Notes: generated by a model not told the origin, from the letters alone. A stretch of DNA of 64,000 bases from Candidatus Omnitrophica bacterium UBA6210 (GCA_002421805.1 DISM01000006.1:186001-250000); one strand, 5' to 3'. Counted from the stretch's first letter, positions 7,749 through 15,498 are shown. Program-made: numbers and translations.

Positions 7749-8081
7749 ATGCGGATACAGATCAGGCGCCAGGATATCGCTTTCGAGGTTTTTAAAAGCT
7801 CGGGGCCGGGCGGCCAGCATAAAAACAAGCGTTTTACGGCCGTGCGGCTGACACATGCGCCGAGCGGCATCGTCGTTGTGGCCCAAAAGCGGCGGTCGCT
7901 GTCCGCCAATAAGGCCCTGGCTCTCGAACAGTTGGCACACAGGCTCGAGGTTCTTTATCGTCCGGCGAAGGAAAGAGTGGCGACGCGCAAGACGCGCGCG
8001 GCCAGAGAGAGGACGCTGGACTGGAAGAGAAGGCACGCCGAGAAGAAATCGCTGCGAAGGCGGGGGTGCGAGGAAGAATAA
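7749..8081 (+). CDS. Peptide-chain-release-factor-like GGQ domain protein
   Basis: 110-aa protein consisting of a lone RF-1 domain. SSGPGGQHKNKRFTAVRLTH at about 18-37 holds the GGQ tripeptide (21-23) that triggers peptidyl-tRNA hydrolysis in class I release factors; the usual N-V-N after GGQ is H-K-N here. There is no codon-recognition domain. The C-terminal 40 residues are rich in arginine and lysine (RRRG near the end), like the tail that ArfB pushes into the empty mRNA channel. A role in rescuing stalled ribosomes is inference; a poorly known RF-like family of other function is possible. It appears leaderless and has no operon partner. Confidence 0.85.
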   Translation: MRIQIRRQDIAFEVFKSSGPGGQHKNKRFTAVRLTHAPSGIVVVAQKRRSLSANKALALEQLAHRLEVLYRPAKERVATRKTRAARERTLDWKRRHAEKKSLRRRGCEEE

Positions 8082-8122
8082 AGAGGGGTCGCCGTTCATG
8101 CTGACTCCGCGCGTGAACAGCT

Positions 8123-8218
8123 AAAAATTTTCTGCCTGGCAAAACTTTGTTTTGTCGAAGCTGCGGAGTTGATTTTGTAGAAAAATTACCTCGTTATAGG
8201 CAAAATCAAGGAGGCTCT
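8123..8218 (+). promoter_or_regulatory. Conserved 5' leader element, copy A
   Basis: 96 bases that end at the start codon of the small membrane protein and reappear before lgt at 63628-63724. Identical blocks are AAAAATTTTCTGC, GGCAAAACTTTGTTTTG, CGAAGC, ATTTTG and TATAGGCAAAATCAAGGAG, in the same order and nearly the same spacing. Arms 8138-8145/8149-8156 form a stem with a TTT loop; arms 8171-8178/8200-8207 form a second stem that ends at the AAGGAGG. It may be a cis-regulatory RNA; the ligand or factor is unknown. Confidence 0.7.
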
Positions 8219-8497
8219 ATGTTTAAAAAAGTTCTTTATGTGGTTTTGGGTTTTGTGGGCGGCGTCCTGTTTGCCGTCGTCGGCGTCGGCGAATTAAGGG
8301 CCCAGTACGGATTTGATTCGAATGCCAGTTATACCGAGAGCGCGATGACGCCGTCTTTGCCGGGCAAATACGGCAAGCTTGTCGCCGTGTCCGATATGAG
8401 CATGTATTTTGTTACGGATGATGGAACTGTGACTATTGTGCGGCCGAAGACCAACGGCCAACTGGATACCTCTGTCACTGTTATCAGACGTTATTAG
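8219..8497 (+). CDS. Small membrane-anchored or secreted protein of unknown function
   Basis: 92-aa protein, family not recognised. Residues 4-27 are hydrophobic (VLYVVLGFVGGVLFAVVGVG), followed by LRAQYG, so it is either cleaved by signal peptidase or anchored. The rest is a short polar domain with a repeated beta-like pattern (KLVAVSDMSMYFVTDDGTV, then VTVIRRY at the end). I chose ATG 8219 because AAGGAGG lies at 8208-8214 and the upstream in-frame extension lies within the conserved leader. Sharing that leader with lgt suggests control by the same signal. Confidence 0.7.
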   Translation: MFKKVLYVVLGFVGGVLFAVVGVGELRAQYGFDSNASYTESAMTPSLPGKYGKLVAVSDMSMYFVTDDGTVTIVRPKTNGQLDTSVTVIRRY

Positions 8498-8517
8498 CGT
8501 CGAAATGGAAAGCCTGC

Positions 8518-10689
8518 ATGCTGGATATCCCCCGCATCCTTGAGAAAGAGTTCAAGCTCACGACGGAGCATACGCGAAACATCCTGAAGCTGTTCCATGA
8601 AAAGGCGACGGTCCCGTTCATCGCCCGCTATCGCAAGGACCTGACCGGGAATTGCGATGAAGTGGTCTTGCGGAATTTTTCGGAGCGTTTCAGCTATCTG
8701 GTCGGCCTCCAGGAGCGTAAAGAAACTGTCGTAAAGACCATTGCCGAACAGGGCAAGCTGACGCCTGAACTGCAAGCCAAGATCGAGCAGTGTCTTTCTT
8801 CCGTAGAGCTCGAGGACCTTTATCTTCCGTTTAAGCCCAAGAGGCGGACACGGGCGACCGTAGCGAGAGAAAAGGGCCTGCAGGCGCTGGCTGACGAGAT
8901 CAAGGCGCTCACAGACCCGGCGGCTGACCTGCAGGCGATGGCCGTCGGCTACGTCTCCACGGATAGAGGCGTCTTGAATGCCGAAGAGGCCCTTGCCGGC
9001 GCCTCGGATATCATTGCCGAGGAAGTCAGCGAGAAGCCTGAGCATCGGGATTTTGTCCGGAAGTTCTTTTTTGAAAACGGGCGGTTTCATTCGCGGCCGC
9101 GCGTGGGTTTTGAAGGCAAGAAGACGAAGTTCGAGATGTATTACCATTTCGAAGCACCTGTCAAGTCCATTTCGTCCCATAATCTGCTGGCGATCATGCG
9201 CGGGGAGGCCGAAGAGGTCCTGGCGATGCAACTGGTCGTTGACAAGGCGCCTATCCTGCAGGAACTTTGGAGAAAAGAGGTTCGCCTGTCGCAGGGGGCT
9301 GTCGCTGATTTCCTGAAAAACGCGTGCGACGATGCCTATGAGCGCCTGATGCGTGCGTCTTTGTCTGCCGACGTGCGCGTCAGCTGCAAAGAGGCGGCGG
9401 ATGGCGTGGCGATCTCTATTTTTGAGAAGAATCTGCGGGAATTACTTCTGAGCCCTCCAGCAGGCATGAGGCCTGTTTTGGCCGTCGATCCGGGTTTTGT
9501 TACCGGCTGCAAGGTGACCGCGCTCGACGAAACGGGCAAGTTCAGGGAGTATCAGACGATTTTTCCGAACCCGCCGCAGAACGAAAAGCAGAAATCCGGC
9601 CGCACGGTCGTGGAGATGTGCAAAAAACACAAGATCGAGCTTATCGCCGTCGGCAACGGCACGGCTGGCCGCGAGACGGAAGCGTTCGTCCGCGAGGTCC
9701 TCGAGGCATCCCAGGAGGAGCTCAAGCCTTTGCCTGTCTGTGTTATCGTCAATGAGTCCGGGGCTTCCGTGTATTCCGCCAGTCCTGTGGCCGCCGAGGA
9801 ATTTCCCGATCAGGATGTCACGGTGCGCGGCGCGATCAGCATCGGCCGGCGCCTGCAGGACCCGTTGGCCGAGCTCGTCAAGATCGACCCCAAGTCTATC
9901 GGCGTGGGGCAGTATCAGCATGATGTAGATCAGAAGAAGCTTAAAGAAAAACTTGAGGATGTCGTCGAAAGCTGCGTCAATTACGTCGGCGTGGAGCTGA
10001 ACCTGGCGTCCAAAGAGCTCTTGTCGCGCGTTTCGGGCATCAACGTCCGCGCCGCGCGCGACCTTGTGGCTTATCGGCAAACCCACGGAAGCTTCAAATC
10101 CCGGCAGGAGCTGATGCAAGTCAATAACTTCGGGGAGAAGACCTTTGAGCAGGCCGCCGGTTTCTTGCGGATCCGCGACGCGGAGAATCCCCTGGACAAT
10201 ACGGCGATCCACCCGGAGAGCTACCCTATCGTCGAGAAGATGTGCGCCGACCTGAAGATGACGGTGAGCGATTGTATCCGCCATCCGGAACGCCTTGCAG
10301 GCCTGAAGGTTTCTGATTATACCGGCGGGGTGGCCGGTGAGGTGACGGTCAAGGACATCATGGCCGAATTGAAAAAGCCTACGCGCGATCCGCGCGCGAG
10401 TTTTGTCTACGCGACATTCAAGGACGCGGTCCGCGAGATCAAGGATTTGAAGACAGGCATGAAGCTTGAGGGTGTGGTCACGAACGTGACCCGTTTCGGC
10501 GCCTTCGTCGATATCGGCGTTCATCAGGACGGCCTGGTGCATATTTCGCAGCTCAGCGACCGTTATGTGCGTGAGCCTTCCGATGTCGTCCATGTCGGCC
10601 AGGTCGTCCGCGTGACCGTCCTGGAAACGGACCCGGAGCTCAAGCGTATCAGCCTGTCGATGAAGTCCAAGCCGGAAATAAAAAAGTGA
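8518..10689 (+). CDS. tex: Tex-family RNA-binding transcription accessory protein
   Basis: 723-aa Tex/YhgF protein, full length. The N-terminal HTH-like helical region covers about 1-200 (with VPFIARYRKD near 35-44 and LEDLYLPFKPKRRT), the YqgF RNase-H-like domain follows near 320-450 (VLAVDPGFVTGCKVT), then helix-hairpin-helix repeats near 490-560 (NLASKELLSRVSGIN, VNNFGEKTFEQAAGFLRI) and a C-terminal S1 domain near 645-715 (GMKLEGVVTNVTRFGAFVDI). It binds nucleic acid and contacts the transcription machinery. The gene follows the small membrane protein by 20 bases and is followed by repeats and a terminator-like hairpin. Confidence 0.96.
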   Translation: MLDIPRILEKEFKLTTEHTRNILKLFHEKATVPFIARYRKDLTGNCDEVVLRNFSERFSYLVGLQERKETVVKTIAEQGKLTPELQAKIEQCLSSVELEDLYLPFKPKRRTRATVAREKGLQALADEIKALTDPAADLQAMAVGYVSTDRGVLNAEEALAGASDIIAEEVSEKPEHRDFVRKFFFENGRFHSRPRVGFEGKKTKFEMYYHFEAPVKSISSHNLLAIMRGEAEEVLAMQLVVDKAPILQELWRKEVRLSQGAVADFLKNACDDAYERLMRASLSADVRVSCKEAADGVAISIFEKNLRELLLSPPAGMRPVLAVDPGFVTGCKVTALDETGKFREYQTIFPNPPQNEKQKSGRTVVEMCKKHKIELIAVGNGTAGRETEAFVREVLEASQEELKPLPVCVIVNESGASVYSASPVAAEEFPDQDVTVRGAISIGRRLQDPLAELVKIDPKSIGVGQYQHDVDQKKLKEKLEDVVESCVNYVGVELNLASKELLSRVSGINVRAARDLVAYRQTHGSFKSRQELMQVNNFGEKTFEQAAGFLRIRDAENPLDNTAIHPESYPIVEKMCADLKMTVSDCIRHPERLAGLKVSDYTGGVAGEVTVKDIMAELKKPTRDPRASFVYATFKDAVREIKDLKTGMKLEGVVTNVTRFGAFVDIGVHQDGLVHISQLSDRYVREPSDVVHVGQVVRVTVLETDPELKRISLSMKSKPEIKK

Positions 10690-10702
10690 ACCGGCTGATC
10701 AT

Positions 10703-10786
10703 AAAAAGTTTCTTGAGTTGATTGAGTTTGTTGAGTTCATAGAGCCATAACTCAAAAAATTCAACAGACTCAAAGAACGCAACAAA
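10703..10786 (+). repeat. Paired degenerate 9-bp tandem arrays in inverted orientation
   Basis: The left array, from about 10708 to 10740, repeats TTGAGT every nine bases; the right array (10749-10785) repeats its complement ACTCAA with the same period. Folded together, 23 of 30 positions pair. It belongs with the other short-period arrays of this window. Confidence 0.65.
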
Positions 10787-10808
10787 CGAGAATCTCTCGT
10801 TTTATTGT
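10784..10808 (+). terminator. Probable terminator after tex
   Basis: Stem AAACGAGA (10784-10791)/TCTCGTTT (10795-10802) with a 3-base loop, followed by the T-rich TATTGTTT. It sits at the end of the paired arrays. Confidence 0.6.
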
Positions 10809-10894
10809 TTACCCCGCACCCAGAATGCCCCACTTGTCAAGGTGGGGATTAGCGGTGCCTTCGGGCGCTGCCATGGGCATTCGGGCGGGATTCC

Positions 10895-10935
10895 GCCTCA
10901 CGGTCTGCCCGCTGAAAGCGGGCAGACCGTGAGGC
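10895..10935 (+). repeat. Perfect 19-bp hairpin before the M29 aminopeptidase gene
   Basis: Arms 10895-10913 and 10917-10935 are exact reverse complements around a GAA loop; the arm begins GCCTCACGG and ends CCCGCT. It lies 32 bases before the start codon. The following sequence is T-containing (GTTTTGTTTC) but is not a clean U-tract, so it may be a terminator, attenuator or protein-binding site. Confidence 0.75.
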
Positions 10936-10967
10936 TCCACGTTTTGTTTCTATCTGATGGAGGCATC

Positions 10968-12068
10968 ATGAAAGATCCTAGAGTGGATAAGCTGGCGGAT
11001 ATCCTCGTGAATTATTCCGCCGCGGTCAAGAAAGGCGATATCGTCATCATTGATTTCTCGGGGGTGCGGGCCTTGCCTCTGGTCGAGGCGGTCTATGCGA
11101 GGTGCCTGCGCAAGGGGGCCCGCTATGTCGAATATCATTTTTCGACGGAAGACCTGGCGCGCATCTTTTATGAAGAGGCCGGCGAGGCGCAGCTGTCTTA
11201 TTTCCCGAGACACCGCCTGGAGGCCATGAAGAAGGCGAGCGCCTATATCGGCATCAGCGCGACGGAGAATACGCAGAGCTATGCGGGCCTGGAGATGGCC
11301 AAGATGGTCCGCCGCCAGCAGGTCCTGCGCCCCATTTCCGACCGGCGCGTGGACCATACGCGCTGGGTCGTGACGCGCTACCCGACGACGGGGCTGGCCC
11401 AGGACGCGCGCATGGACCTTTCGGCCTTTGAGGATTTTTATTTTAAGGCCTGTAATATCGATTGGCCGGATTTTGCCAGAAAGATCACGCGGCTCTGGCG
11501 CATGGTCCAGCGGGCCAGGGACGTCAGGATCATCTCTTCGGATACGGACCTGCGGTTTTCCAAGAAGGGGATCCCGGCCGTCAAGAGCGAAGGATTGAGG
11601 AACATGCCTGACGGTGAAGTGTTCACTGCTCCTGTCAAGGATTCGATCGAGGGTTACATCACTTACAATGTCCCCAGCCTGTATCACGGCAAGGAGTTCG
11701 ACGGTGTCAGGTTCACATTCAAAAAAGGAAAGATCGTGGACGCTTCATGCCGTTTCGGTTCGCAAAAGGAATTGCAGAAGATCCTGGATGCCGATGCCGG
11801 GGCCCGTTACATCGGAGAGTTTTCCTTCGGGCTGAACAAGAACATCAAGACGCCCATGAAGAACATCCTTTTCGACGAGAAGATCTGCGGCTCGATCCAT
11901 TTGACGCCGGGTCATGCCTACAAGGATGCGGATAATGGCAACCGTTCGAGCGTGCATTGGGACCTGGTGAAGATACTCAAAGGAGACGGCTCGGTCTACC
12001 TGGACGGCAGGCTCGTCCAGAAAGACGGCAAATTTGTCGTCGGAGAATTAAAAGGATTGAACCCATAG
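10968..12068 (+). CDS. M29 family aminopeptidase
   Basis: 366-aa metallo-aminopeptidase of the thermophilic aminopeptidase (AmpS/PepS) family, which removes N-terminal residues in the cytoplasm. The expected metal ligands are visible: Glu217 in MPDGEVFT, Glu284 in IGEFSFGLN, His311 or His316 in IHLTPGHAY, His330 and Asp332 in SSVHWD. The N-terminal Rossmann-like half starts with VDKLADILVNYSAAVKKGD. I chose ATG 10968, which has GGAGG six bases upstream; an in-frame extension to 10842 would pass through the 19-bp hairpin and is rejected. It is followed closely by the unknown helical protein. Confidence 0.93.
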   Translation: MKDPRVDKLADILVNYSAAVKKGDIVIIDFSGVRALPLVEAVYARCLRKGARYVEYHFSTEDLARIFYEEAGEAQLSYFPRHRLEAMKKASAYIGISATENTQSYAGLEMAKMVRRQQVLRPISDRRVDHTRWVVTRYPTTGLAQDARMDLSAFEDFYFKACNIDWPDFARKITRLWRMVQRARDVRIISSDTDLRFSKKGIPAVKSEGLRNMPDGEVFTAPVKDSIEGYITYNVPSLYHGKEFDGVRFTFKKGKIVDASCRFGSQKELQKILDADAGARYIGEFSFGLNKNIKTPMKNILFDEKICGSIHLTPGHAYKDADNGNRSSVHWDLVKILKGDGSVYLDGRLVQKDGKFVVGELKGLNP

Positions 12069-12108
12069 GCCGGCGCGAAGGCGCCCGTTTCAAGACAGTG
12101 AGGTTGTC

Positions 12109-12786
12109 ATGTCCGATTTGAAAAGCAGGTCCATCCGGAATTTAGAGCAGAAGATGAAGGGGCTGGAGCCCGGTTCGCTGCGTTATCAGGTCCTGGAGTC
12201 GGCGAAGAACTTTAAGTCCTCCTGGATAGGGCTCGGCCAGATCCTTTATACGGTCTACAAGGATAAGATGTATAAGGAATGGGGGTATATGAGCTTTGAG
12301 GCGTATTGCAAAGGCGAGATCGGCGTCCATCAGCAGACCGCTTCCAAGCTGCTTCATTCCTATTATTTTCTTGAGAAGAACGAGCCTGAATTTCTCAAAG
12401 ACGTCCAATCCCAGGAATCCCCGGATCCAAAGAATATTCCGGCATTCGACGCGGTCAATGTCCTTCGCCTGGCCGCTAAACAAAAGGAACTGACTGAAGA
12501 TGACTATCAGGAATTCAAGAAGAGCGTCTTTGAGGACGGCAAGGAGGGTAAAGAGGTCAAGAAGCAGGTGGGCCTGAGGCTGCGTTCTATCCGCGAGGAA
12601 GAGGACCCCCAGAAGGCGCAAAGCGAGCGCCGGGCCAGAACACTGAAACGCCTGATGGCGACCGTCAAGGCGCTGCAGAAAGAGGCGGTTTACGGCCACC
12701 TGGTCTCGGACAAGACGGCCAGGGAGATCGAAAAATTGATCGGCTTTCTCGACCAGGAGATCGGTGAGGCCGGGGTTGAGGCCTAG
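12109..12786 (+). CDS. Helical protein of unknown function with a DNA-binding-like segment
   Basis: 225-aa protein I do not recognise. It is strongly charged and predicted mostly helical. Residues 35-80 read WIGLGQILYTVYKDKMYKEW then SFEAYCKGEIGVHQQTASKL, a pattern like small HTH-type regions in which a tyrosine-rich helix precedes a Q-x-T-A-x-K-L recognition-like helix. The C-terminal 100 residues look like a coiled coil (EVKKQVGLRLRSIREEE, then RTLKRLMATVKALQKEA). No catalytic motif is visible. It lies 40 bases after the aminopeptidase gene and before the rpsO promoter. A DNA-binding or scaffold role is only a guess. Confidence 0.72.
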   Translation: MSDLKSRSIRNLEQKMKGLEPGSLRYQVLESAKNFKSSWIGLGQILYTVYKDKMYKEWGYMSFEAYCKGEIGVHQQTASKLLHSYYFLEKNEPEFLKDVQSQESPDPKNIPAFDAVNVLRLAAKQKELTEDDYQEFKKSVFEDGKEGKEVKKQVGLRLRSIREEEDPQKAQSERRARTLKRLMATVKALQKEAVYGHLVSDKTAREIEKLIGFLDQEIGEAGVEA

Positions 12787-12849
12787 CGTCTTCTGCGGAC
12801 ATAAGCGGGGAAGCTTGCCTTTTTGGCTTGAATTAGTTAGGAAAACCCC

Positions 12850-12878
12850 TTGACTTGCCGGAAAGTCGAAGGTATACT
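12850..12878 (+). promoter_or_regulatory. Strong promoter of rpsO-pnp
   Basis: TTGACT at 12850-12855 and TATACT at 12873-12878 with an ideal 17-base spacer. Transcription should start near 12885, which leaves an mRNA leader of about 97 bases before rpsO. Confidence 0.85.
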
Positions 12879-12884
12879 GGGAAC

Positions 12885-12981
12885 CTGTTAAAAGTGGAAT
12901 AAAGACAAGCGCTTAGTGAAAAGCGCCAAACAGCCCGCGGAAAGAGGGCCAAGGCAACCGGGTTTTAGGAGGAAGGAACGG
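12885..12981 (+). promoter_or_regulatory. Structured rpsO leader, possible S15 autoregulatory site
   Basis: The 97-base leader holds stem GCGCTT (12909-12914)/AAGCGC (12921-12926), a second stem GCCC (12933-12936)/GGGC (12946-12949) and further G/C-rich segments up to an AGGAGG at 12967-12972. rpsO leaders in several phyla bind S15 to repress translation, but their structures differ, so this is a candidate only. Confidence 0.4.
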
Positions 12982-13248
12982 ATGTTAGAGAGTACGAAGA
13001 AGAAGGAAATCATCGGCAGTTATAAGGTTCATGAGAAGGATACGGGTTCTGCGTTCGTGCAGATCGCCCTTTTGACTGAACGGATTAATGAGCTTTCCAA
13101 GCATTTTGAAGTCCACAAGAAAGATCATCACTCCCGCCAGGGCCTGCTGAAGATGGTCAGCACGCGCCGTCGTCTGCTCTCATACCTGAAGAAACACGAC
13201 ACCAAAAAGTATGAAGAGCTCCTCTCAAAGCTAGGATTGCGTAAATAA
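12982..13248 (+). CDS. rpsO: Small-subunit ribosomal protein uS15
   Basis: 88-aa primary 16S-binding protein. The family signature is present: HEKDTGSAFVQIALLTERI, then LSKHFEVHKKDHHSRQGL and LLKMVSTRRRLLSYLKKHD, the helices that contact the 16S central-domain three-way junction. I chose ATG 12982, preceded by AGGAGGAAGG; the in-frame extension to 12916 would cover the leader. The gene stands two bases before pnp, the classical rpsO-pnp pair. Confidence 0.97.
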   Translation: MLESTKKKEIIGSYKVHEKDTGSAFVQIALLTERINELSKHFEVHKKDHHSRQGLLKMVSTRRRLLSYLKKHDTKKYEELLSKLGLRK

Positions 13249-13250
13249 TC

Positions 13251-15359
13251 ATGACTATGAATCCAAAAATCGAAAAAGTGGAAGCCCCTTTTGGGGACAA
13301 GAATTTGATTTTATCGACGGGAAAACTGGCCAAGCAGGCCGACGGGGCCGTGACCGTGCAGATGGGCGGCACCGTAGTGCTTGTGACGGCCTGCGTGTCC
13401 AAGGACATCAGGGAAGGGATAGATTTCTTTCCTTTGACCGTCGAATACCAGGAAAAGACTTATGCCGCAGGCAGGATTCCCGGAGGATTCTTCAAGCGCG
13501 AAGGCCGTCCGTCGGAGAGCGAGATCCTCATCTCGCGCCTCATCGACAGGCCGGTCCGCCCCTTATTTCCATGCGGGTTCAGGAATGACGTCCAGGTGAT
13601 CGCCCTGGTCCTTTCCAGCGACGCGGAGAATGATCCCGATGTCCTGGCTGTCATCGGTGCGTCCGCGGCCCTGGGGATCTCACCGATTCCTTTCGAAGGG
13701 CCGATCGGCGCCGTCCGTATCGGACGCGTAGATGGCAAGCTTGTCGTCAATCCGACGTATGCCCAACGCGAGGCGAGCGACATGGACCTGGTCGTTGTGG
13801 GCAACCGCAAAAAAGTCATTATGATCGAAGGGGAGGCCAAGGGTTTGGAAGAAGCGGCGGTTTATGAGGCCCTGAAATTCGGCCACGAGCAGTTGCAGGC
13901 TTCCATTAATGCGCAGGAGGAGTTGACTAAGGCGTGCGGTCGGGAAAAGATGAGCTATGAAGACCGCGCCGTCAGCCCGGAGATCGTCAAGAGCATCAAA
14001 GCCGCTTATCTGAATCGCGTGAAAGAGAATTGCAAGATCGCCCAGAAAGAAGCGCGCATGGAAGCGGTCCAGATGCTTTATAAGGACGTGACGGAACGTT
14101 TCTGTGTTGAAAAAGAGGGAGAAGACCAGGTTTGCGAGAAGGATGTCAAAGCGGCCCTGGATGAAATAGAAAGTGAAGAGATCCGCAAGCTTGCGTTGGA
14201 AGAGAACCGCCGCGTAGACGGCCGCAAATTCGACGAGGTCCGCGCCATCAGCTGTGAGGTCGGCGCTTTGCCGCGGACGCACGGTTCGGGATTGTTTACC
14301 CGCGGACAGACGCAGAGTTTGGCGGTGACCACCCTGGGGACGCGGGCGGATGAACAGCTTATTGAAGCCTTAGAGGGCAAGAGCTATAAAAAGTTCATGC
14401 TCCATTATAATTTTCCTCCGTTTTCTGTCGGTGAGGTCAAGCCCGTCAGGGGAGCCGGGCGGCGCGAGATCGGTCACGGGGCGCTGGCGGAAAAATCCTT
14501 AAAGGCGGTCATGCCGACGCCGGAAGAATTCCCTTACACTGTGCGTGTCGTTTCCGAGATCCTGGAATCCAACGGTTCTTCGAGCATGGCGACGGTCTGT
14601 GCATCGAGTTTGTCTTTGATGGACGCAGGCGTGCCGATCAAGGAACCGGTCGCCGGGATCGCCATGGGCCTGGTGCACGAGGGCTCCAAGCATGTGCTCC
14701 TGACGGATATTGCGGGTTTAGAGGACCATCATGGGGACATGGATTTCAAGATCGCCGGCACTCGCAAGGGGATCACGGCGATCCAGCTGGACCTGAAGAT
14801 CAGCGGTATCGATTTCGACATTATCCGCGAGGTGCTTGAGCGTTCCAAAACAGCCCGCCATTTTATCCTCGATAAGATGACGGCCGTCCTGGAGGCGCCG
14901 CGCAAGGAGCTTTCGGAATATGCGCCGCGGATCATCCATCTGAAGATCCATCAGGAGCGGATCGGCGATCTGATCGGCCCCGGCGGCAAGAATATCCGCA
15001 AGATCATCGAGCTGACGGGCGTCGCCATCGATGTCGAGGACGACGGTTCGGTTCTCGTGGCATCGACGGACAGCGAGGCGTCCCAGAGGGCCGTCGATAT
15101 GATCAAAGGCCTTACCGAAGACGCCGAGATCGGCAAGATCTACAAAGGCAAGGTCAAGCGCATCATGAATTTCGGCGCATTTGTCGAGATCCTTCCCAAC
15201 AAGGAAGGGCTTTGCCATGTCTCGGAACTTGATGATAAATACGTCAAGAACGTCGAAGACGTCGTCAAGCTGGGAGACGAGTTCCCGGTGAAAGTCATCA
15301 GTATTGACGAGCTTGGCCGCATCAACTTGAGCAAAAAGCAGGCCAAGTCTGAAAAATAA
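13251..15359 (+). CDS. pnp: Polyribonucleotide nucleotidyltransferase (PNPase)
   Basis: 702-aa trimeric 3'-5' phosphorolytic exoribonuclease, part of RNA degradation. Domain order is complete: first RNase PH domain about 10-215 (TVEYQEKTYAAGRIPGGFFK), helical domain, second RNase PH domain about 315-545 (RTHGSGLFTRGQTQSLA and the catalytic region TDIAGLEDHHGDMDFK), KH domain near 562-620 (IGDLIGPGGKNIRKI) and S1 domain near 630-700 (GKVKRIMNFGAFVEI). ATG 13251 is two bases after rpsO; a second ATG is six bases later. It probably depends on the rpsO promoter. Confidence 0.98.
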   Translation: MTMNPKIEKVEAPFGDKNLILSTGKLAKQADGAVTVQMGGTVVLVTACVSKDIREGIDFFPLTVEYQEKTYAAGRIPGGFFKREGRPSESEILISRLIDRPVRPLFPCGFRNDVQVIALVLSSDAENDPDVLAVIGASAALGISPIPFEGPIGAVRIGRVDGKLVVNPTYAQREASDMDLVVVGNRKKVIMIEGEAKGLEEAAVYEALKFGHEQLQASINAQEELTKACGREKMSYEDRAVSPEIVKSIKAAYLNRVKENCKIAQKEARMEAVQMLYKDVTERFCVEKEGEDQVCEKDVKAALDEIESEEIRKLALEENRRVDGRKFDEVRAISCEVGALPRTHGSGLFTRGQTQSLAVTTLGTRADEQLIEALEGKSYKKFMLHYNFPPFSVGEVKPVRGAGRREIGHGALAEKSLKAVMPTPEEFPYTVRVVSEILESNGSSSMATVCASSLSLMDAGVPIKEPVAGIAMGLVHEGSKHVLLTDIAGLEDHHGDMDFKIAGTRKGITAIQLDLKISGIDFDIIREVLERSKTARHFILDKMTAVLEAPRKELSEYAPRIIHLKIHQERIGDLIGPGGKNIRKIIELTGVAIDVEDDGSVLVASTDSEASQRAVDMIKGLTEDAEIGKIYKGKVKRIMNFGAFVEILPNKEGLCHVSELDDKYVKNVEDVVKLGDEFPVKVISIDELGRINLSKKQAKSEK

Positions 15360-15360
15360 A

Positions 15361-15498
15361 CCCTAAACCCTGAACGCTAAACAAACTCAAAACTTTGCGT
15401 TTTGGATTTGTTTTCCGCCGAAGGCAGATCAGCCCTGGCCCTGGCCAGAGGCCGGGCCGAGGCTGAAAAGTTTCGAGTTTAGGGTTTCGTGTTTAGGG
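15361..15498 (+). repeat. Paired degenerate 7-bp tandem arrays between pnp and ftsK
   Basis: The left array 15361-15395 is five 7-mers (CCCTAAA, CCCTGAA, CGCTAAA, CAAACTC, AAAACTT). The right array 15467-15498 is AAAGTTT, CGAGTTT, AGGGTTT, CGTGTTT and AGGG, the complementary words in reverse. A GC-rich core with GGCCCTGGCCAGAGGCCGGG lies between. It starts right after the pnp stop and ends seven bases before the ftsK start codon. Confidence 0.7.

Noticed and set aside
8123..8160. Sigma-54 promoter within the shared leader (TGGCA near 8137)
   Set aside because: The GG is not followed by GC after ten bases, and copy B does not keep the TGG; the blocks are explained better by paired arms.
15361..15395. 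Telomere-like CCCTAAA repeat
   Set aside because: The words are degenerate and part of a wider family of 7-9 bp arrays in the middle of a chromosome; no end or eukaryotic feature is near.
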